Source: Iphinoe sp. HA4291-MV1 (GTDB lineage Bacteria > Cyanobacteriota > Cyanobacteriia > Cyanobacteriales > Nostocaceae). Taken from it: a stretch of 64,000 bases of DNA. A model generated the notes under the pieces. That model saw only the letters and a program-made list of their open reading frames with translations, made no database searches and had not been told where the DNA came from. Shown piece by piece: positions 32,639 to 42,239 of this stretch. The stretch lies in assembly GCA_019359415.1 (NCBI GenBank), contig JAHHHH010000006.1, positions 1 to 64,000 on the forward strand, read 5' to 3'. Position numbers and translations under genes: made by a program. Positions within the stretch are counted from its first letter, which is position 1; every line of letters begins with the position of its first letter.

Positions 32639-35600
32639 ATGCATCTGTACTATCTACACTCCCAACACCTTGAGGAATTAGTCCAAGGTAGTGGTATAGA
32701 TCTAAACCTTGCAAGACTCAATTTTATGTCTTTACAAGGCAGAACCACATATGATTACCTACTAATTTCTGAACATCTTCCCCGCACAAATACTGGAATG
32801 GTCAAAAGCGGGTGGTTACAACGTTACGCCCACATCACTGAAGGTGGTTGGTGGTGTTCTGGACTTGATCCCCTGAATGATTGGAAAGCAATGGAGTGGG
32901 GGTGCTTTAAGCCCAACCAACCTCGATTAAGTGAAAATGGCAAGTTAGTTAAGTATGAGCATCCCCCCAGTACACCAACGCGGGTATTTTGTCTGCGGGT
33001 ATCACTGCATATCTGGCAGCAAGTCGCTCAAAGTTACAATGTACCCATGCCCAACAGTATCAACATTGCTTGCAATGGTGAAGCCGAAGGCTTTTGGCAA
33101 TGGGTGATGGAACGGAACATCCCCATCATCATTTGCGAAGGAGTCAAAAAAGCAGCAGCACTGTTGACACAAGGATATGCAGCTCTAGCCATCCCTGGAA
33201 TTACCAGTGGTTACCGCGTCATCAAGGATGACTTTGGTAAAGTTATCAGTCGCCAGCTTATCCCAGATTTAGTAGCGTTTGCCCTCACTAGGCGTATCTT
33301 TTATATTTGCTTTGATTTTGAAACTCAACCCAAAAAAGTTGCAGCAGTTAATAATGCTATCTCCCAGCTAGGATTTCTATTTCAAGAAAAAAATTGCCCC
33401 GTCCAAGTCATCGAACTTCCAGGAATGGAAAAAGGGATTGATGATTTTATTGTCGCCAAAGGAGCAAGTGCTTTCGAGACGGTTTATCGACAAAGCATTG
33501 ATTTAGAAGTTTACCTTGCCAACATCAAACCTCACACCGAGTTAACCATTCCTGCTGCACTCACCCTCAACCGCCGCTATTTAGAGGAAATACCGTTTCC
33601 TTCTTCTGGATTAGTTGGAGTGAAGTCTGCAAAAGGAACAGGGAAAACCACAACACTGCAAGCTGTTGTGAATCAAGCCAAAAGCAGAAATCAACCCGTA
33701 TTACTCATTACTCACAGAATCCAACTGGGACGCTTTTTATGCGAAAAAATCGGTGTGCAATGGGGAATGAGACGAGGAGAGGAGTGGAGGACAAGGGAAG
33801 TCGGGGACAAGGTGACAATGCCCATTGCCCATTGCCCATTGCCCATTGCCCATTCTATTACTGCATCTGTTCATTCTTTTGGATTGTGCGTTGATTCCAT
33901 TTGGAAGCTGAATCCTGATGATTGGCGAGGGGCGATCATAATTTTGGACGAAGTAGAACAGTCTTTATGGCATTTACTTAACAGCAATACTTGTAAAGAT
34001 AAACGTGTCAAAATTTTAAAAGTATTCCAGCAGATTATTTCTACCGTGCTGATAACTGGAGGATTAGTAATTGCTCAAGATGCTGATTTATCAGACGTTT
34101 CCTTAGAATATTTACAAGGATTAGCAGGGATGAAAATCATGCCTTGGGTTGTTGTGAATCAGTGGAAACCCCAGCAAGGTTGGGATGTAACTTTCTATGA
34201 TTCTCCTAATCCAACTCCCTTAATTCATCAGCTGGAATTGGATTTGATGACAGGACAGAAATGTTATGTCACGACCGATAGTCGCTCTGGACGTTACAGT
34301 TGTGAAACAATAGAACGTTACCTTCAAGAGCGTTTAGAAAGATTGCAAAAGCAATTTCCAAAAACTTTGGTTGTTAGTAGTCATACGACAAGTACACCGG
34401 GTCATGAAGCTGTTGATTTTGTTGCAGCTATCAATCAAAAAGTGACTGAATACAACACTGTTTTTGTGACCCCTAGCCTTGGTACAGGAATTAGCATTGA
34501 TGTCCAACATTTTGACCGCGTTTACGGTATTTTTCAAGGAGTCATTCCTGACTCGGAAGCACGACAAGCATTAGCAAGAGTACGCGACGATGTACCACGT
34601 ATTGTCTGGTGTGCGAAGCGAGGAATTGGCTTAATCGGTAGTGGTAGTACAAATTATCGTTCATTGTCTGATTGGTATCAAGAAAATCAAAAAGAAAACA
34701 TAGCTTTGCTCAGTCCACTACATAAAATTGATGTAGATTTACCGTTGGTTTATGACCCTATTCATTTACGAACTTGGGCAAAATTATCTGCCAGGGTGAA
34801 TACTTCTATCACACTTTACCGTCAATCTATGAAAGACGGTTTGATAACCGATGGGCATCAAATTCATGTACGAAGTCATGATGTACAAAAAAATATTATC
34901 CGAGATCTACGCCTTGCTTTTCTAGCAACTAACCCTAGTGATTTAACAACTCGTAAAAGATTAATCATAGAAATATTCCAAGTCCAAAAAGATTGGTCGC
35001 AAAACCGTAAGCAATCAAAAGAGATTGACAGCAAAATAAGAGACATTAAACGACGAAATCAATTGGTGTCTGCAACTACTGTAACCAATGCTAAGGATAT
35101 TGATTATGTAGAATATAATCAGCTATTAGTTAAACACTCACTGACTGAAGATGAACGGGACCAAATTAATAAATATCTTCTCAAACAAAAGTATGGTATT
35201 GAAGTGAATCCCCTGCTAAAGTTACGTGATGACAAGGGATATTATTGCCAATTATTAACTCATTATTATCTAACTCATGAAAGTGAGTATTTCCGCCTGA
35301 GAGACAAGCAGGAATGGTATCAGCAATTGACTTGGGGTGAAGGAAAAGTTTTTCTGCCAGATTTAAAAACCTACGCACTTAAAATTGAAGCATTGAGAGC
35401 ATTGAGAATGTTACAGTATTTGGAACCACAACGAAAATTTACTGAAAATGATGCGGATTTATTGTTGTTGAGAAATATTACTTTTCAGTGTAGTAAACAT
35501 ATCCAAAGAGCACTTGGTATTAGCTTATTGCAAGAAAAAGAGTATATTTCACCGATAAAAATACTCAAACGGCTGTTGAACTTGTTAGGGTTGAAGCTAA

Positions 35601-35812
35601 AACGGGTGAATAATGCGATCTATCAAATTGACCCTGAAACACTCTATGACGGTAGGCAAAAAATATTTGCTGTTTGGCATCAACGTGATAAATTGATGTT
35701 GGCTAATTTTAAGAGCATTGGCTTTGACATAAAGGATAATCTTTCAGATTGGTGGAATGAGACGACACACGTGAAGCCTACTTATACAACTGGAGTCAAG
35801 ATTAAGATGTGA
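32639..35812 (+). CDS. CyRepA1-family plasmid replication protein (DUF3854 primase-like plus helicase/ATPase)
   Basis: 1057 aa. The first third carries a DUF3854/Toprim-like domain (IPIIICEGVKKAAALLTQGY, IFYICFDFE). A P-loop ATPase/helicase follows: Walker A SAKGTGKTT (~330-338), LLITHRIQLGR, Walker B ILDEVE (~435-440), and late helicase motifs (YVTTDSRSGR, FVTPSLGTGISIDV, QALARVRD). This build is that of the CyRepA1 proteins that initiate cyanobacterial plasmid replication. Between motifs, residues ~377-405 (RRGEEWRTREVGDKVTMPIA and on) are an in-frame low-complexity insertion. The start at ATG 32639 is preferred over an upstream TTG. The C-terminal ~350 residues have no recognised domain. 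Presence in a chromosomal context suggests an integrated plasmid. Confidence 0.88.
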   Translation: MHLYYLHSQHLEELVQGSGIDLNLARLNFMSLQGRTTYDYLLISEHLPRTNTGMVKSGWLQRYAHITEGGWWCSGLDPLNDWKAMEWGCFKPNQPRLSENGKLVKYEHPPSTPTRVFCLRVSLHIWQQVAQSYNVPMPNSINIACNGEAEGFWQWVMERNIPIIICEGVKKAAALLTQGYAALAIPGITSGYRVIKDDFGKVISRQLIPDLVAFALTRRIFYICFDFETQPKKVAAVNNAISQLGFLFQEKNCPVQVIELPGMEKGIDDFIVAKGASAFETVYRQSIDLEVYLANIKPHTELTIPAALTLNRRYLEEIPFPSSGLVGVKSAKGTGKTTTLQAVVNQAKSRNQPVLLITHRIQLGRFLCEKIGVQWGMRRGEEWRTREVGDKVTMPIAHCPLPIAHSITASVHSFGLCVDSIWKLNPDDWRGAIIILDEVEQSLWHLLNSNTCKDKRVKILKVFQQIISTVLITGGLVIAQDADLSDVSLEYLQGLAGMKIMPWVVVNQWKPQQGWDVTFYDSPNPTPLIHQLELDLMTGQKCYVTTDSRSGRYSCETIERYLQERLERLQKQFPKTLVVSSHTTSTPGHEAVDFVAAINQKVTEYNTVFVTPSLGTGISIDVQHFDRVYGIFQGVIPDSEARQALARVRDDVPRIVWCAKRGIGLIGSGSTNYRSLSDWYQENQKENIALLSPLHKIDVDLPLVYDPIHLRTWAKLSARVNTSITLYRQSMKDGLITDGHQIHVRSHDVQKNIIRDLRLAFLATNPSDLTTRKRLIIEIFQVQKDWSQNRKQSKEIDSKIRDIKRRNQLVSATTVTNAKDIDYVEYNQLLVKHSLTEDERDQINKYLLKQKYGIEVNPLLKLRDDKGYYCQLLTHYYLTHESEYFRLRDKQEWYQQLTWGEGKVFLPDLKTYALKIEALRALRMLQYLEPQRKFTENDADLLLLRNITFQCSKHIQRALGISLLQEKEYISPIKILKRLLNLLGLKLKRVNNAIYQIDPETLYDGRQKIFAVWHQRDKLMLANFKSIGFDIKDNLSDWWNETTHVKPTYTTGVKIKM
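33819..33854 (+). repeat. Five-copy heptamer repeat (TGCCCAT)n inside the rep gene
   Basis: Five tandem copies of TGCCCAT, the reverse of the ATGGGCA heptamer seen at 39275, 42165 and 48450. It follows a GGGGACAAGG-type stretch that also accompanies those repeats. The frame of the replication protein is kept through the insertion. Confidence 0.85.
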
Positions 35813-36173
35813 CAAAGTAACAAATTGGAATTACCCGAAATTTCTGCTGAAATTTGGCGACTGCTATATTAGAGGAATTGCAGGGCAAGCGCATCTTGTC
35901 AATAAGAACGCAAAAATCTCAAGAAAGAGTCAAAGAATCGTATTAAGCCCCGTTTCTTGATAAGCACTTAGGCGTAGACGCTTTGCGGCTTGCCGGAGGC
36001 ATCGCTATTAGCCCGTAGAAATCAATCGAACCCTAAATCCTTATTTGAGCGTTAATTCATTAAGTGTATGTTTTGTCAATCCCATTTGAGATGCGCTTAC
36101 CCTGAGAGGAATTGGAGTAGGCGATCGCGCAACTTAACTTATTCATCTGAGCGATCGCTCTGAAGTCTTTGAA
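35813..36173. other. Intergenic region with interspersed repeats
   Basis: Two HIP1 octamers and the palindromic text GACGCTTTGCGGCTTGCC are present; no gene seen. AGATGCGCTTACCCTGA at about 36092 recurs at 50823. Confidence 0.45.
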
Positions 36174-36197
36174 AGAGACGTTGCATGTAACATCTCT
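36174..36197 (-). terminator. Hairpin at the end of dapL
   Basis: AGAGACGTT pairs with AACATCTCT (one mismatch) around GCATGT, 11 bp past the dapL stop. It belongs to the GAGACGT inverted-repeat family also at 18791. Confidence 0.5.
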
Positions 36198-36207
36198 TGT
36201 GAGGTTA

Positions 36208-37440
36208 TCATTCTTGCTTCTGGGTAATCCGCTTCATCGCCTCCTCCACATTCTCCCGACTATTGAAAGCTGAAATACGAAAGTAACCTTCACCCGCAGC
36301 ACCAAACCCAGAACCAGGTGTACCGACAACACTGCAGGTGTGTAGCAACTTATCGAAGAAATCCCAACTGGACAAACCATTTGGCGTTTTCACCCAAACA
36401 TATGGTGCATTCACGCCACCGTAAACTGCTAATCCTGCGACTGTCAGTTTCTCACGAATAATTCTGGCATTCTCTAGATAGAAGCTAATCAGTTCCTGAA
36501 TTTGAGCTTGTCCTTCCTTAGAGTAAACCGCCTCGGCTCCCCGTTGCACGATGTAGGACACACCATTGAATTTGGTAGACTGGCGGCGGTTCCACAGTTT
36601 CCACAGTTCCACATCGGAACCATCAGCTGCTTTTGCTGTAAGCGTTTTTGGGACAACGGTGAACGCACAGCGGGTACCAGTAAAGCCTGCATTTTTAGAA
36701 AAGGAACGAAACTCAATCGCACATTCGGTTGCTCCTTCAATCTCGTAGATGGAGTGAGGAAGTTCTGCATCAGTGATATAGGCTTCGTAAGCTGCATCGA
36801 AGAAAATGATGGAGCCGTGTGCTCTAGCATAGTCCACCCATGCCTTTAGGTGTTCCTTGGTAGCGACAGCACCAGTGGGGTTATTGGGGAAGCAGAGGTA
36901 AATTAAATCGACTTTCTGAGAGGGAATTTCAGCAGTGAAGTTGTTCTGGGCGGTAATTGGCAGATAAACTAAACCCTCAAATTCGCTTTTATCATTTGCT
37001 AGTCCGGTATGTCCTGCCATGACATTGGTGTCTACATACACAGGATAAACGGGATCGGTGACAGCGATGATGTTGTTATCACCAAAGATGTCGAGAATAT
37101 TGCCTGTATCACACTTGGAACCGTCGGAAATGAAGATTTCAGATACATCAACCTCGCACCCCCGCGCTTGGAAATCCTGGGCAGCTATTTTCTCCCGTAA
37201 CCAAGTATAGCCTTGCTCTGGACCATAACCTTTGAACGAAGCGCGATCGCCCATTTCTTCAACCGCTTTAATCATAGCCGTGCGGCAAGCTTGAGGCAGT
37301 GGTTCTGTGACATCGCCAATGCCTAATTTGATAATTTTAGCATGATTGTTCGCTTGTACGAAGGTATTGACCCGTCGCGCAATTTCGGGAAACAGGTAAC
37401 CTGCTTTCAATTTGAGGTAGTTGTCGTTAATCGTTGCCAT
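36208..37440 (-). CDS. dapL: LL-diaminopimelate aminotransferase
   Basis: 410 aa PLP enzyme that converts tetrahydrodipicolinate directly to LL-diaminopimelate in the lysine and peptidoglycan pathway of cyanobacteria and plants. Visible marks: start [52 protein letters not shown] and the PLP-lysine motif [13 protein letters not shown]. The family start favours the ATG at 37440 over one at 37455; neither has a strong ribosome site. A single gene. Confidence 0.95.
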   Translation of the reverse strand: MATINDNYLKLKAGYLFPEIARRVNTFVQANNHAKIIKLGIGDVTEPLPQACRTAMIKAVEEMGDRASFKGYGPEQGYTWLREKIAAQDFQARGCEVDVSEIFISDGSKCDTGNILDIFGDNNIIAVTDPVYPVYVDTNVMAGHTGLANDKSEFEGLVYLPITAQNNFTAEIPSQKVDLIYLCFPNNPTGAVATKEHLKAWVDYARAHGSIIFFDAAYEAYITDAELPHSIYEIEGATECAIEFRSFSKNAGFTGTRCAFTVVPKTLTAKAADGSDVELWKLWNRRQSTKFNGVSYIVQRGAEAVYSKEGQAQIQELISFYLENARIIREKLTVAGLAVYGGVNAPYVWVKTPNGLSSWDFFDKLLHTCSVVGTPGSGFGAAGEGYFRISAFNSRENVEEAMKRITQKQE

Positions 37441-37952
37441 AGTAGATTGATACATAATGTCATAAATAAACAGCTTACTGCTATTTGATTAATGATTTAT
37501 TGAATAAAGCTCGCAATGAATTATCTTGCAATGCATCATTGCCATAGTAGTTTGTACTAAATGCAACAAATAAACAACACAATCAATATTTCCTCGTTTT
37601 TCTTTTTTTAGTTGTGGAACTAAGTATAAGTACGAATGAAATCCATGTCTTGATATAAAAAATAAATTTCATCAAAAAAATATTGTTCTTGAGCATTTTT
37701 GTACTACATATACACCATAAAATTCGATAAAATTCGTGTCTGTAGCGGTTTATCAGAATCACGAATATATATTGAAAAAATAAAAAATAAAAAGAAAACT
37801 AGTACTATTGAATCACTATAAACAAAATATATTTATTTATTCAGAGTATTAATAAGAATAAAACTAAACAAGAAAAATTTAAGTATATAATCATTGATAT
37901 GCGTATTAATGCGCATATAAAGTGTAATACAAAAAACTCCGGAAAGAAATTT
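37441..37952. other. AT-rich promoter region
   Basis: About 500 bp of very AT-rich DNA between the divergent dapL and small-peptide genes. No coding frame, no repeats of note. The compositional dip suggests promoters or recently gained DNA. Confidence 0.4.
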
Positions 37953-38159
37953 ATGAACAACTATCAAACAACCACCAAAACTGCCTACAACCACGATTGC
38001 CAAGCAAATGCCAACTTCGACTTAGAGTTAGATGAGCAGCTGCTAAGAGCAGTGGTAGGTGGTGTGGCTGGAGGTGTTTTTGTGGAAGTGCCATTTGTCG
38101 GCCCTGTAGTAGTAGGATTCGAAGTTCCACCTCCCAATCTGGGAGTAGAACTCGGATAA
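37953..38159 (+). CDS. Double-glycine-leader peptide (possible RiPP or bacteriocin precursor)
   Basis: 68 aa starting MNNYQTTTK at 37953, with GGAAAG eight bases upstream. Residues 22-37 (FDLELDEQLLRAVVGG) form a classic double-glycine leader: acidic helix, spaced Leu/Val residues and GG. The predicted core after Gly37 is 31 aa (VAGGVFVEVPFVGPVVVGFE, then VPPPNLGVELG): hydrophobic, rich in Val, Gly and Pro, acidic, and free of Cys, Lys and Arg. A second GG at 40-41 is an alternative cut site. Cysteine-peptidase ABC exporters usually process such leaders, but none is encoded nearby, nor is any modifying enzyme. A longer frame from 37899 is unlikely. Confidence 0.6.
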   Translation: MNNYQTTTKTAYNHDCQANANFDLELDEQLLRAVVGGVAGGVFVEVPFVGPVVVGFEVPPPNLGVELG

Positions 38160-38327
38160 CCTTAATAAATCGAGTGAGCAGGAAAATTGGGGGTGGTATT
38201 TTTTAGATATTTTCCTATCTACATCATCAAACGACTTGCGCTCGATTGGTTTCAACAAACTTCTGTAACACTTGTGCCACTTCGGGGCATTCCGACACCA
38301 AGCACTCACGGGGAAGTCAAAAATCAA

Positions 38328-38358
38328 AAGTCAAAATTAATACTTTTGACTTGTTTTG
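38328..38358 (+). terminator. Possible terminator
   Basis: AAGTCAAAA / TTTTGACTT (9 bp, seven-base loop) followed by GTTTT, about 170 bp after the leader-peptide gene. The sequence is part of low-complexity AAAGTCAAAA text, so significance is moderate. Confidence 0.4.
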
Positions 38359-38532
38359 CCCCTACACCCGCGTGCTTTATTTATGCTTTGATTTCCTAAT
38401 TTTAAAACCAGCCAGTAGCTTACTCCCCTAATGAGATTTGCTGCTGGCTTTAAGCTGTTCCACATTTTACTTGTATAATTAGGGCGAGCAAGATGCCACA
38501 AGTACAAGCCATCGGACAAATTATAGAAACGC

Positions 38533-39261
38533 TCAAACGCTATCGAAATTCACAATCGCTGCAAACCCCTCCGACTCCAACGAGTGATTTCCCGGTCGTA
38601 TAGAAAAAAGCGTTTGCATTCCAGTAGCCTGTGCAGCTTTCAGTTCAGCCGTTACGTCCGAGATAAAGAGAATTTTTTCTGGTGCAACTCCAATAGCTTC
38701 AGCTATTTTGCGATAACTCTGAGCCTCCCGTTTTGGACCAATTTGAGTATCAAAGTAACCGCTGATAAAAGCAGTCAAATCTCCCACTTCACTGTAGCGA
38801 AAGAGGAGTTGTTGCGCTTGGACACTACCAGATGAGAAGATAAACAGCCGTTTGAGCGCAGTTGTCCAACGTTCAAACGCAGATTTTACGTCTGTAAACA
38901 TTTGCGATCGCAGTGTACCATTCCGATACCCCTCATCCCAAATCTTGCCCTGTAATGATTTTAATCCTGTTGATTTGCGGTCAATGGCAATCAAATGGTG
39001 GATATAAGGAACAGCCGTCTTCACTTCCGTTAAGTGCCAATCACTTACCAATAATCCCTGCGCCAAATCAGTTTCGTACTCTTGCCTTAACAGGTGCAAA
39101 TCAGTCTGCACCTGTGCATCTTGCTGATGAGTTGTGAGAAAATCGGCTACATGGTCACGGGCAAACGGAAATAACACCCCGAAGACATAGTCAACCGGGG
39201 TAGTTGTACCTTCAATATCTAGGAGGATAACGTCTGTGTTATCAGAATAGCGTGTGGTCAT
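38533..39261 (-). CDS. mtnC: Enolase-phosphatase E1 (acireductone synthase)
   Basis: 242 aa HAD-family phosphatase of the methionine salvage pathway; it enolises and dephosphorylates 2,3-diketo-5-methylthiopentyl-1-phosphate. HAD motif I is LLDIEGTTTPVDYVF with the family's DxExTTTP form, motif II is IFSSGSV, motif III is GPKREAQSYRKIA, and motif IV is ILFISDVTAEL. Length is normal. The other salvage genes (mtnB, mtnD) are not adjacent. A heptamer repeat array starts 14 bp upstream of the start codon. Confidence 0.92.
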   Translation of the reverse strand: MTTRYSDNTDVILLDIEGTTTPVDYVFGVLFPFARDHVADFLTTHQQDAQVQTDLHLLRQEYETDLAQGLLVSDWHLTEVKTAVPYIHHLIAIDRKSTGLKSLQGKIWDEGYRNGTLRSQMFTDVKSAFERWTTALKRLFIFSSGSVQAQQLLFRYSEVGDLTAFISGYFDTQIGPKREAQSYRKIAEAIGVAPEKILFISDVTAELKAAQATGMQTLFSIRPGNHSLESEGFAAIVNFDSV

Positions 39262-39274
39262 GTTGATTTAAAAA

Positions 39275-39368
39275 ATGGGCAATGGGCAATGGGAAATGGG
39301 CAATGGGCAATGGGCAATGGGCAATGGGCAATGGGCAATGGGCAATGGGCAATGGGAAATGGGCAATG
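39275..39368. repeat. Heptamer tandem repeat (ATGGGCA)n, about 13 copies
   Basis: About 13 copies of ATGGGCA with two variant units (ATGGGAA), in the short spacer ahead of mtnC. It is of the STRR heptamer class typical of Nostocales. A GGGGACAAGGGGACAAGGGG run follows at about 39432. Confidence 0.92.
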
Positions 39369-39497
39369 CTTTATCCCTGCGACCAATGGAGTTCAGATCA
39401 GCGTTGAGTTTGGGGAAGCACCGGGGGAGGGGGGGACAAGGGGACAAGGGGATGAAGAGTTTCATGCGCGGCGGTGTGTATGGTTCATTTGGGCTTT

Positions 39498-40016
39498 TCA
39501 ACGACACCCCAAGCTGTCACGAGTTGACACCCCTGTAACGGGATTGACTCCATCAGCACGTTTGCACATCAACTTTACTTCGTAGGTATCAATAATTGAA
39601 CCAGAAAAATCTGCTCCTGTAATCACCGCATCAAAGAAGTGACTGCTGCTGAGCATCGCATCAGTAAAAATAGCGTTGGTTAAATTGGCTTCACTAAAAA
39701 TGACGCGATCGGCAAATGTTTCTGCAAGATTGGCTCCGCTTAAGTCTGCCTTAAGGAACGATCCCTTGGTGAGAATGGTTCTACTGAGATTTGCCCCTCG
39801 GAAATTTGCCCCCTGCATACTTGCACCTGCAAAGGACGTTCCATGTAAATCTTTATTAGAAAAATCTTGATATTGTAAGTCGGCGAGTGTATAGTTGACG
39901 GTGTTTTCCTGAGCTAGAACAGCAGGAGTATTCAAAAGTAACCAACAACCTGTCAACCAAAAGAGGAGCAGGACACTGAAAATAGACTGTAACCAAGCTT
40001 TATCTTTCCGCTTCAT
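39498..40016 (-). CDS. Exported pentapeptide-repeat protein
   Basis: 172 aa with an N-terminal signal ([15 protein letters not shown], cleavage probably after AVLA-Q). Residues ~55-140 are pentapeptide repeats of the A(D/N)LxX type ([30 protein letters not shown]) that fold into a right-handed quadrilateral helix. The C-terminus has two Cys ([14 protein letters not shown]) that could form a disulfide in the lumen or periplasm. It resembles thylakoid-lumen pentapeptide proteins of unknown role. Confidence 0.85.
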   Translation of the reverse strand: MKRKDKAWLQSIFSVLLLFWLTGCWLLLNTPAVLAQENTVNYTLADLQYQDFSNKDLHGTSFAGASMQGANFRGANLSRTILTKGSFLKADLSGANLAETFADRVIFSEANLTNAIFTDAMLSSSHFFDAVITGADFSGSIIDTYEVKLMCKRADGVNPVTGVSTRDSLGCR

Positions 40017-40533
40017 TGAAAATAAGAAAATATCCTGAAACTAGTGAGATTAGTGCTGTTCGGCGTACCCGTTCAAATATGAGGATATTTTGGAACCGCA
40101 GATGCACTTATTGATGTACGCAGATAAATTATCTGTGTACATTATATCAGCACCACTAGAATTTCCATTAAGTTTACGGGTAGTGGAGTGGAGGTGAATT
40201 GGCAAACACGAGTGCGTGCGCTTTGCGCTCAGCGCGTCCACGGACAATCGCGTTTTTGCAAATGCCTTACGAGGACCAAGCCATTTTTTTGACTCAAGAA
40301 ATAGCGATTGGAGATAGTGTCTTTAAAAGGTATTCTTAAGATTGGAATTAAAGTATTAAAACTGCATTCTCACTTGTCTAATAGGGAAATGCTTTGAAAG
40401 TATATGTCATTTTTTTAACTGACAGGCAATTGTAAAAGTTGTCGTTCTTGTGAAGTTAGCAGTCTAGATTTTTCCTCTGCAAAAGCAACACCTATAAGAA
40501 TTTTGCATTATTAATTCTCAAAGGAGGTTACCA
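40017..40533. other. Intergenic region
   Basis: No coding frame that can be supported. GC-rich text (GAGTGCGTGCGCTTTGCGC) around 40210 belongs to the interspersed repeat family; the remainder is AT-rich and should hold the divergent promoters. Confidence 0.4.
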
Positions 40534-42078
40534 ATGTCAGAATTCCAAAGAGTTACAGTTCGCCCGATGGATGAGTATAACCAGACATTGGTTTCCTATG
40601 TACATCCACTGGATTGGGTTAATCCTCAACCTGCTGATTGCTATGACTTAGTGGTTATTGGTGCAGGTACAGCAGGATTGGTGGTGGCTAGAGGTGCAGC
40701 GCTTGTCGGTGCGGGTTTAAAAGTTGCTTTGATTGAAAAGCACCTTATGGGTGGAGATTGTTTGAATTTTGGTTGCGTACCATCCAAGTGTCTTATCCGG
40801 TCTTCTCGCGTGGTTGGCGAAATGTGGAATGCTAAAGCATATGGAATTCATGCGCCCAAATATATTGATGTTGATTTTTCTGAAGTCATGACACGGATGC
40901 GGCGCTTAAGAGCTAGGATCAGCCATCATGACTCAGCGAAACGCTTTCAAAAGATGGGTGTGGATGTCTTTTTGGGGAAAGCTCAGTTTTCTAGCAGTGG
41001 TACTGTAGAAGTTGGTGACAAGACTCTCTACTTCAAAAAAGCAGTTATTGCTACAGGAACCAGACCCCTACAACCTTCCATCCCAGGAATTGAAGAGGCG
41101 CTTTATCTGACCAATGAAACAGTTTTTTCTCTGATTCAAAAACCACAAAGGTTAGTGGTGATTGGTGGTGGTCCAATTGGTTGCGAATTAGCACAGGCTT
41201 TTCGACGTCTAGGTTGTGAGGTGATACTTTTTCATAAGGGGACTCATATCCTAAATAAAGAGGATGCTGACGCCGCCGAGATTGTTCAAAAAGTCTTTAT
41301 CCAAGAAGGAATTCGCTTAGTGCTGAATTGCCAAATACAAAAGGTGGAAAAGACACATGATGGCAAAACGCTTTACTTTACCTGCAATGGAAAGCAAGAT
41401 GTTGTCACAGTCGATGAAATTTTAGTTGGTACAGGACGCGTCCCGAATGTGGAAGGTCTGAATTTAGACACAGTCGGGGTAGAGTACGACCAGCGCCAAG
41501 GTGTGAAGGTGAATGATTACCTTCAAACCACAAATCCAAAAATTTATGCAGCGGGTGATATTTGCATGAGATGGAAGTTCACTCATGCTGCTGATGCTGC
41601 AGCCCGGATAGTCATTAGAAATGCACTATTTTCTCCGTTTGGTTTGGGACGGAAGAAACTTAGCAGTTTAGTTATGCCTTGGGTCACTTATACCGATCCC
41701 GAAATTGCTCATGTCGGAATGTATGAACATCAGGCGCAGGAGATGGGTATTGATGTAGCGACAATTAAAATTCCTTTTACTGATATAGACCGCGCACTTG
41801 CTGATGGAGAAGAGGAAGGATTTGTTAAAATCCATCATCCAAAGAGGTCTGATAAAATTTTGGGTGCTACTATTGTAGCCCGCCATGCAGGTGAGATGAT
41901 TTCACAGATCACAACGGCAATTGTGGGTAATATTGGCTTGAATAAACTGAGTCAGGTGATTCATCCTTATCCAACTCAGGCTGAAGCCATCAGGAAAGCT
42001 GCAGATGTCTATTATCTCTCCACAGCCCTCACACCAAACACCAAAAGATTATTAGCGTGGGTGAAAAAGTTTTCGTGA
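40534..42078 (+). CDS. FAD-dependent disulfide oxidoreductase, mercuric-reductase-like
   Basis: 514 aa flavoprotein of the class I pyridine nucleotide-disulfide reductases. FAD motif VIGAGTAG (41-48), redox-active cysteines C76 and C81 in GGDCLNFGCVPSK, NAD(P)H-binding motif VVIGGGPIGCELAQ, second FAD motif YAAGDIC, and the dimer-interface base HPYPTQAE. It has no N-terminal metal-binding domain and no C-terminal Cys pair, both needed in true MerA, so mercury reduction is unlikely. The strong AAAGGAGG five bases before ATG marks the start. The convergent PAS-CRP regulator lies downstream. Confidence 0.88.
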   Translation: MSEFQRVTVRPMDEYNQTLVSYVHPLDWVNPQPADCYDLVVIGAGTAGLVVARGAALVGAGLKVALIEKHLMGGDCLNFGCVPSKCLIRSSRVVGEMWNAKAYGIHAPKYIDVDFSEVMTRMRRLRARISHHDSAKRFQKMGVDVFLGKAQFSSSGTVEVGDKTLYFKKAVIATGTRPLQPSIPGIEEALYLTNETVFSLIQKPQRLVVIGGGPIGCELAQAFRRLGCEVILFHKGTHILNKEDADAAEIVQKVFIQEGIRLVLNCQIQKVEKTHDGKTLYFTCNGKQDVVTVDEILVGTGRVPNVEGLNLDTVGVEYDQRQGVKVNDYLQTTNPKIYAAGDICMRWKFTHAADAAARIVIRNALFSPFGLGRKKLSSLVMPWVTYTDPEIAHVGMYEHQAQEMGIDVATIKIPFTDIDRALADGEEEGFVKIHHPKRSDKILGATIVARHAGEMISQITTAIVGNIGLNKLSQVIHPYPTQAEAIRKAADVYYLSTALTPNTKRLLAWVKKFS

Positions 42079-42164
42079 CCAAAGAAAGAACTCACCAACT
42101 CACCAACTCAGTCAATCACGAGAAAACCTCACGAATCTTGCTATGAAAAGAGACCTCCTCCCCC

Positions 42165-42194
42165 TTGCCCATTGCCCATTGCCCATTGCCCATT
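42165..42194. repeat. Four-copy heptamer repeat (TGCCCAT)n
   Basis: Four copies of the heptamer TGCCCAT lie between two convergent genes. Same unit, in reverse, as at 39275. Confidence 0.85.
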
Positions 42195-42239
42195 TTCAAG
42201 TTAGTCAGAAGAAAACAGATATTCTGCATTCTTCTCAAA

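Noticed and set aside
40534-42078. True mercuric reductase (MerA)
   Set aside because: The C-terminal vicinal Cys pair and the N-terminal metal-binding domain are missing, and there are no mer genes nearby.
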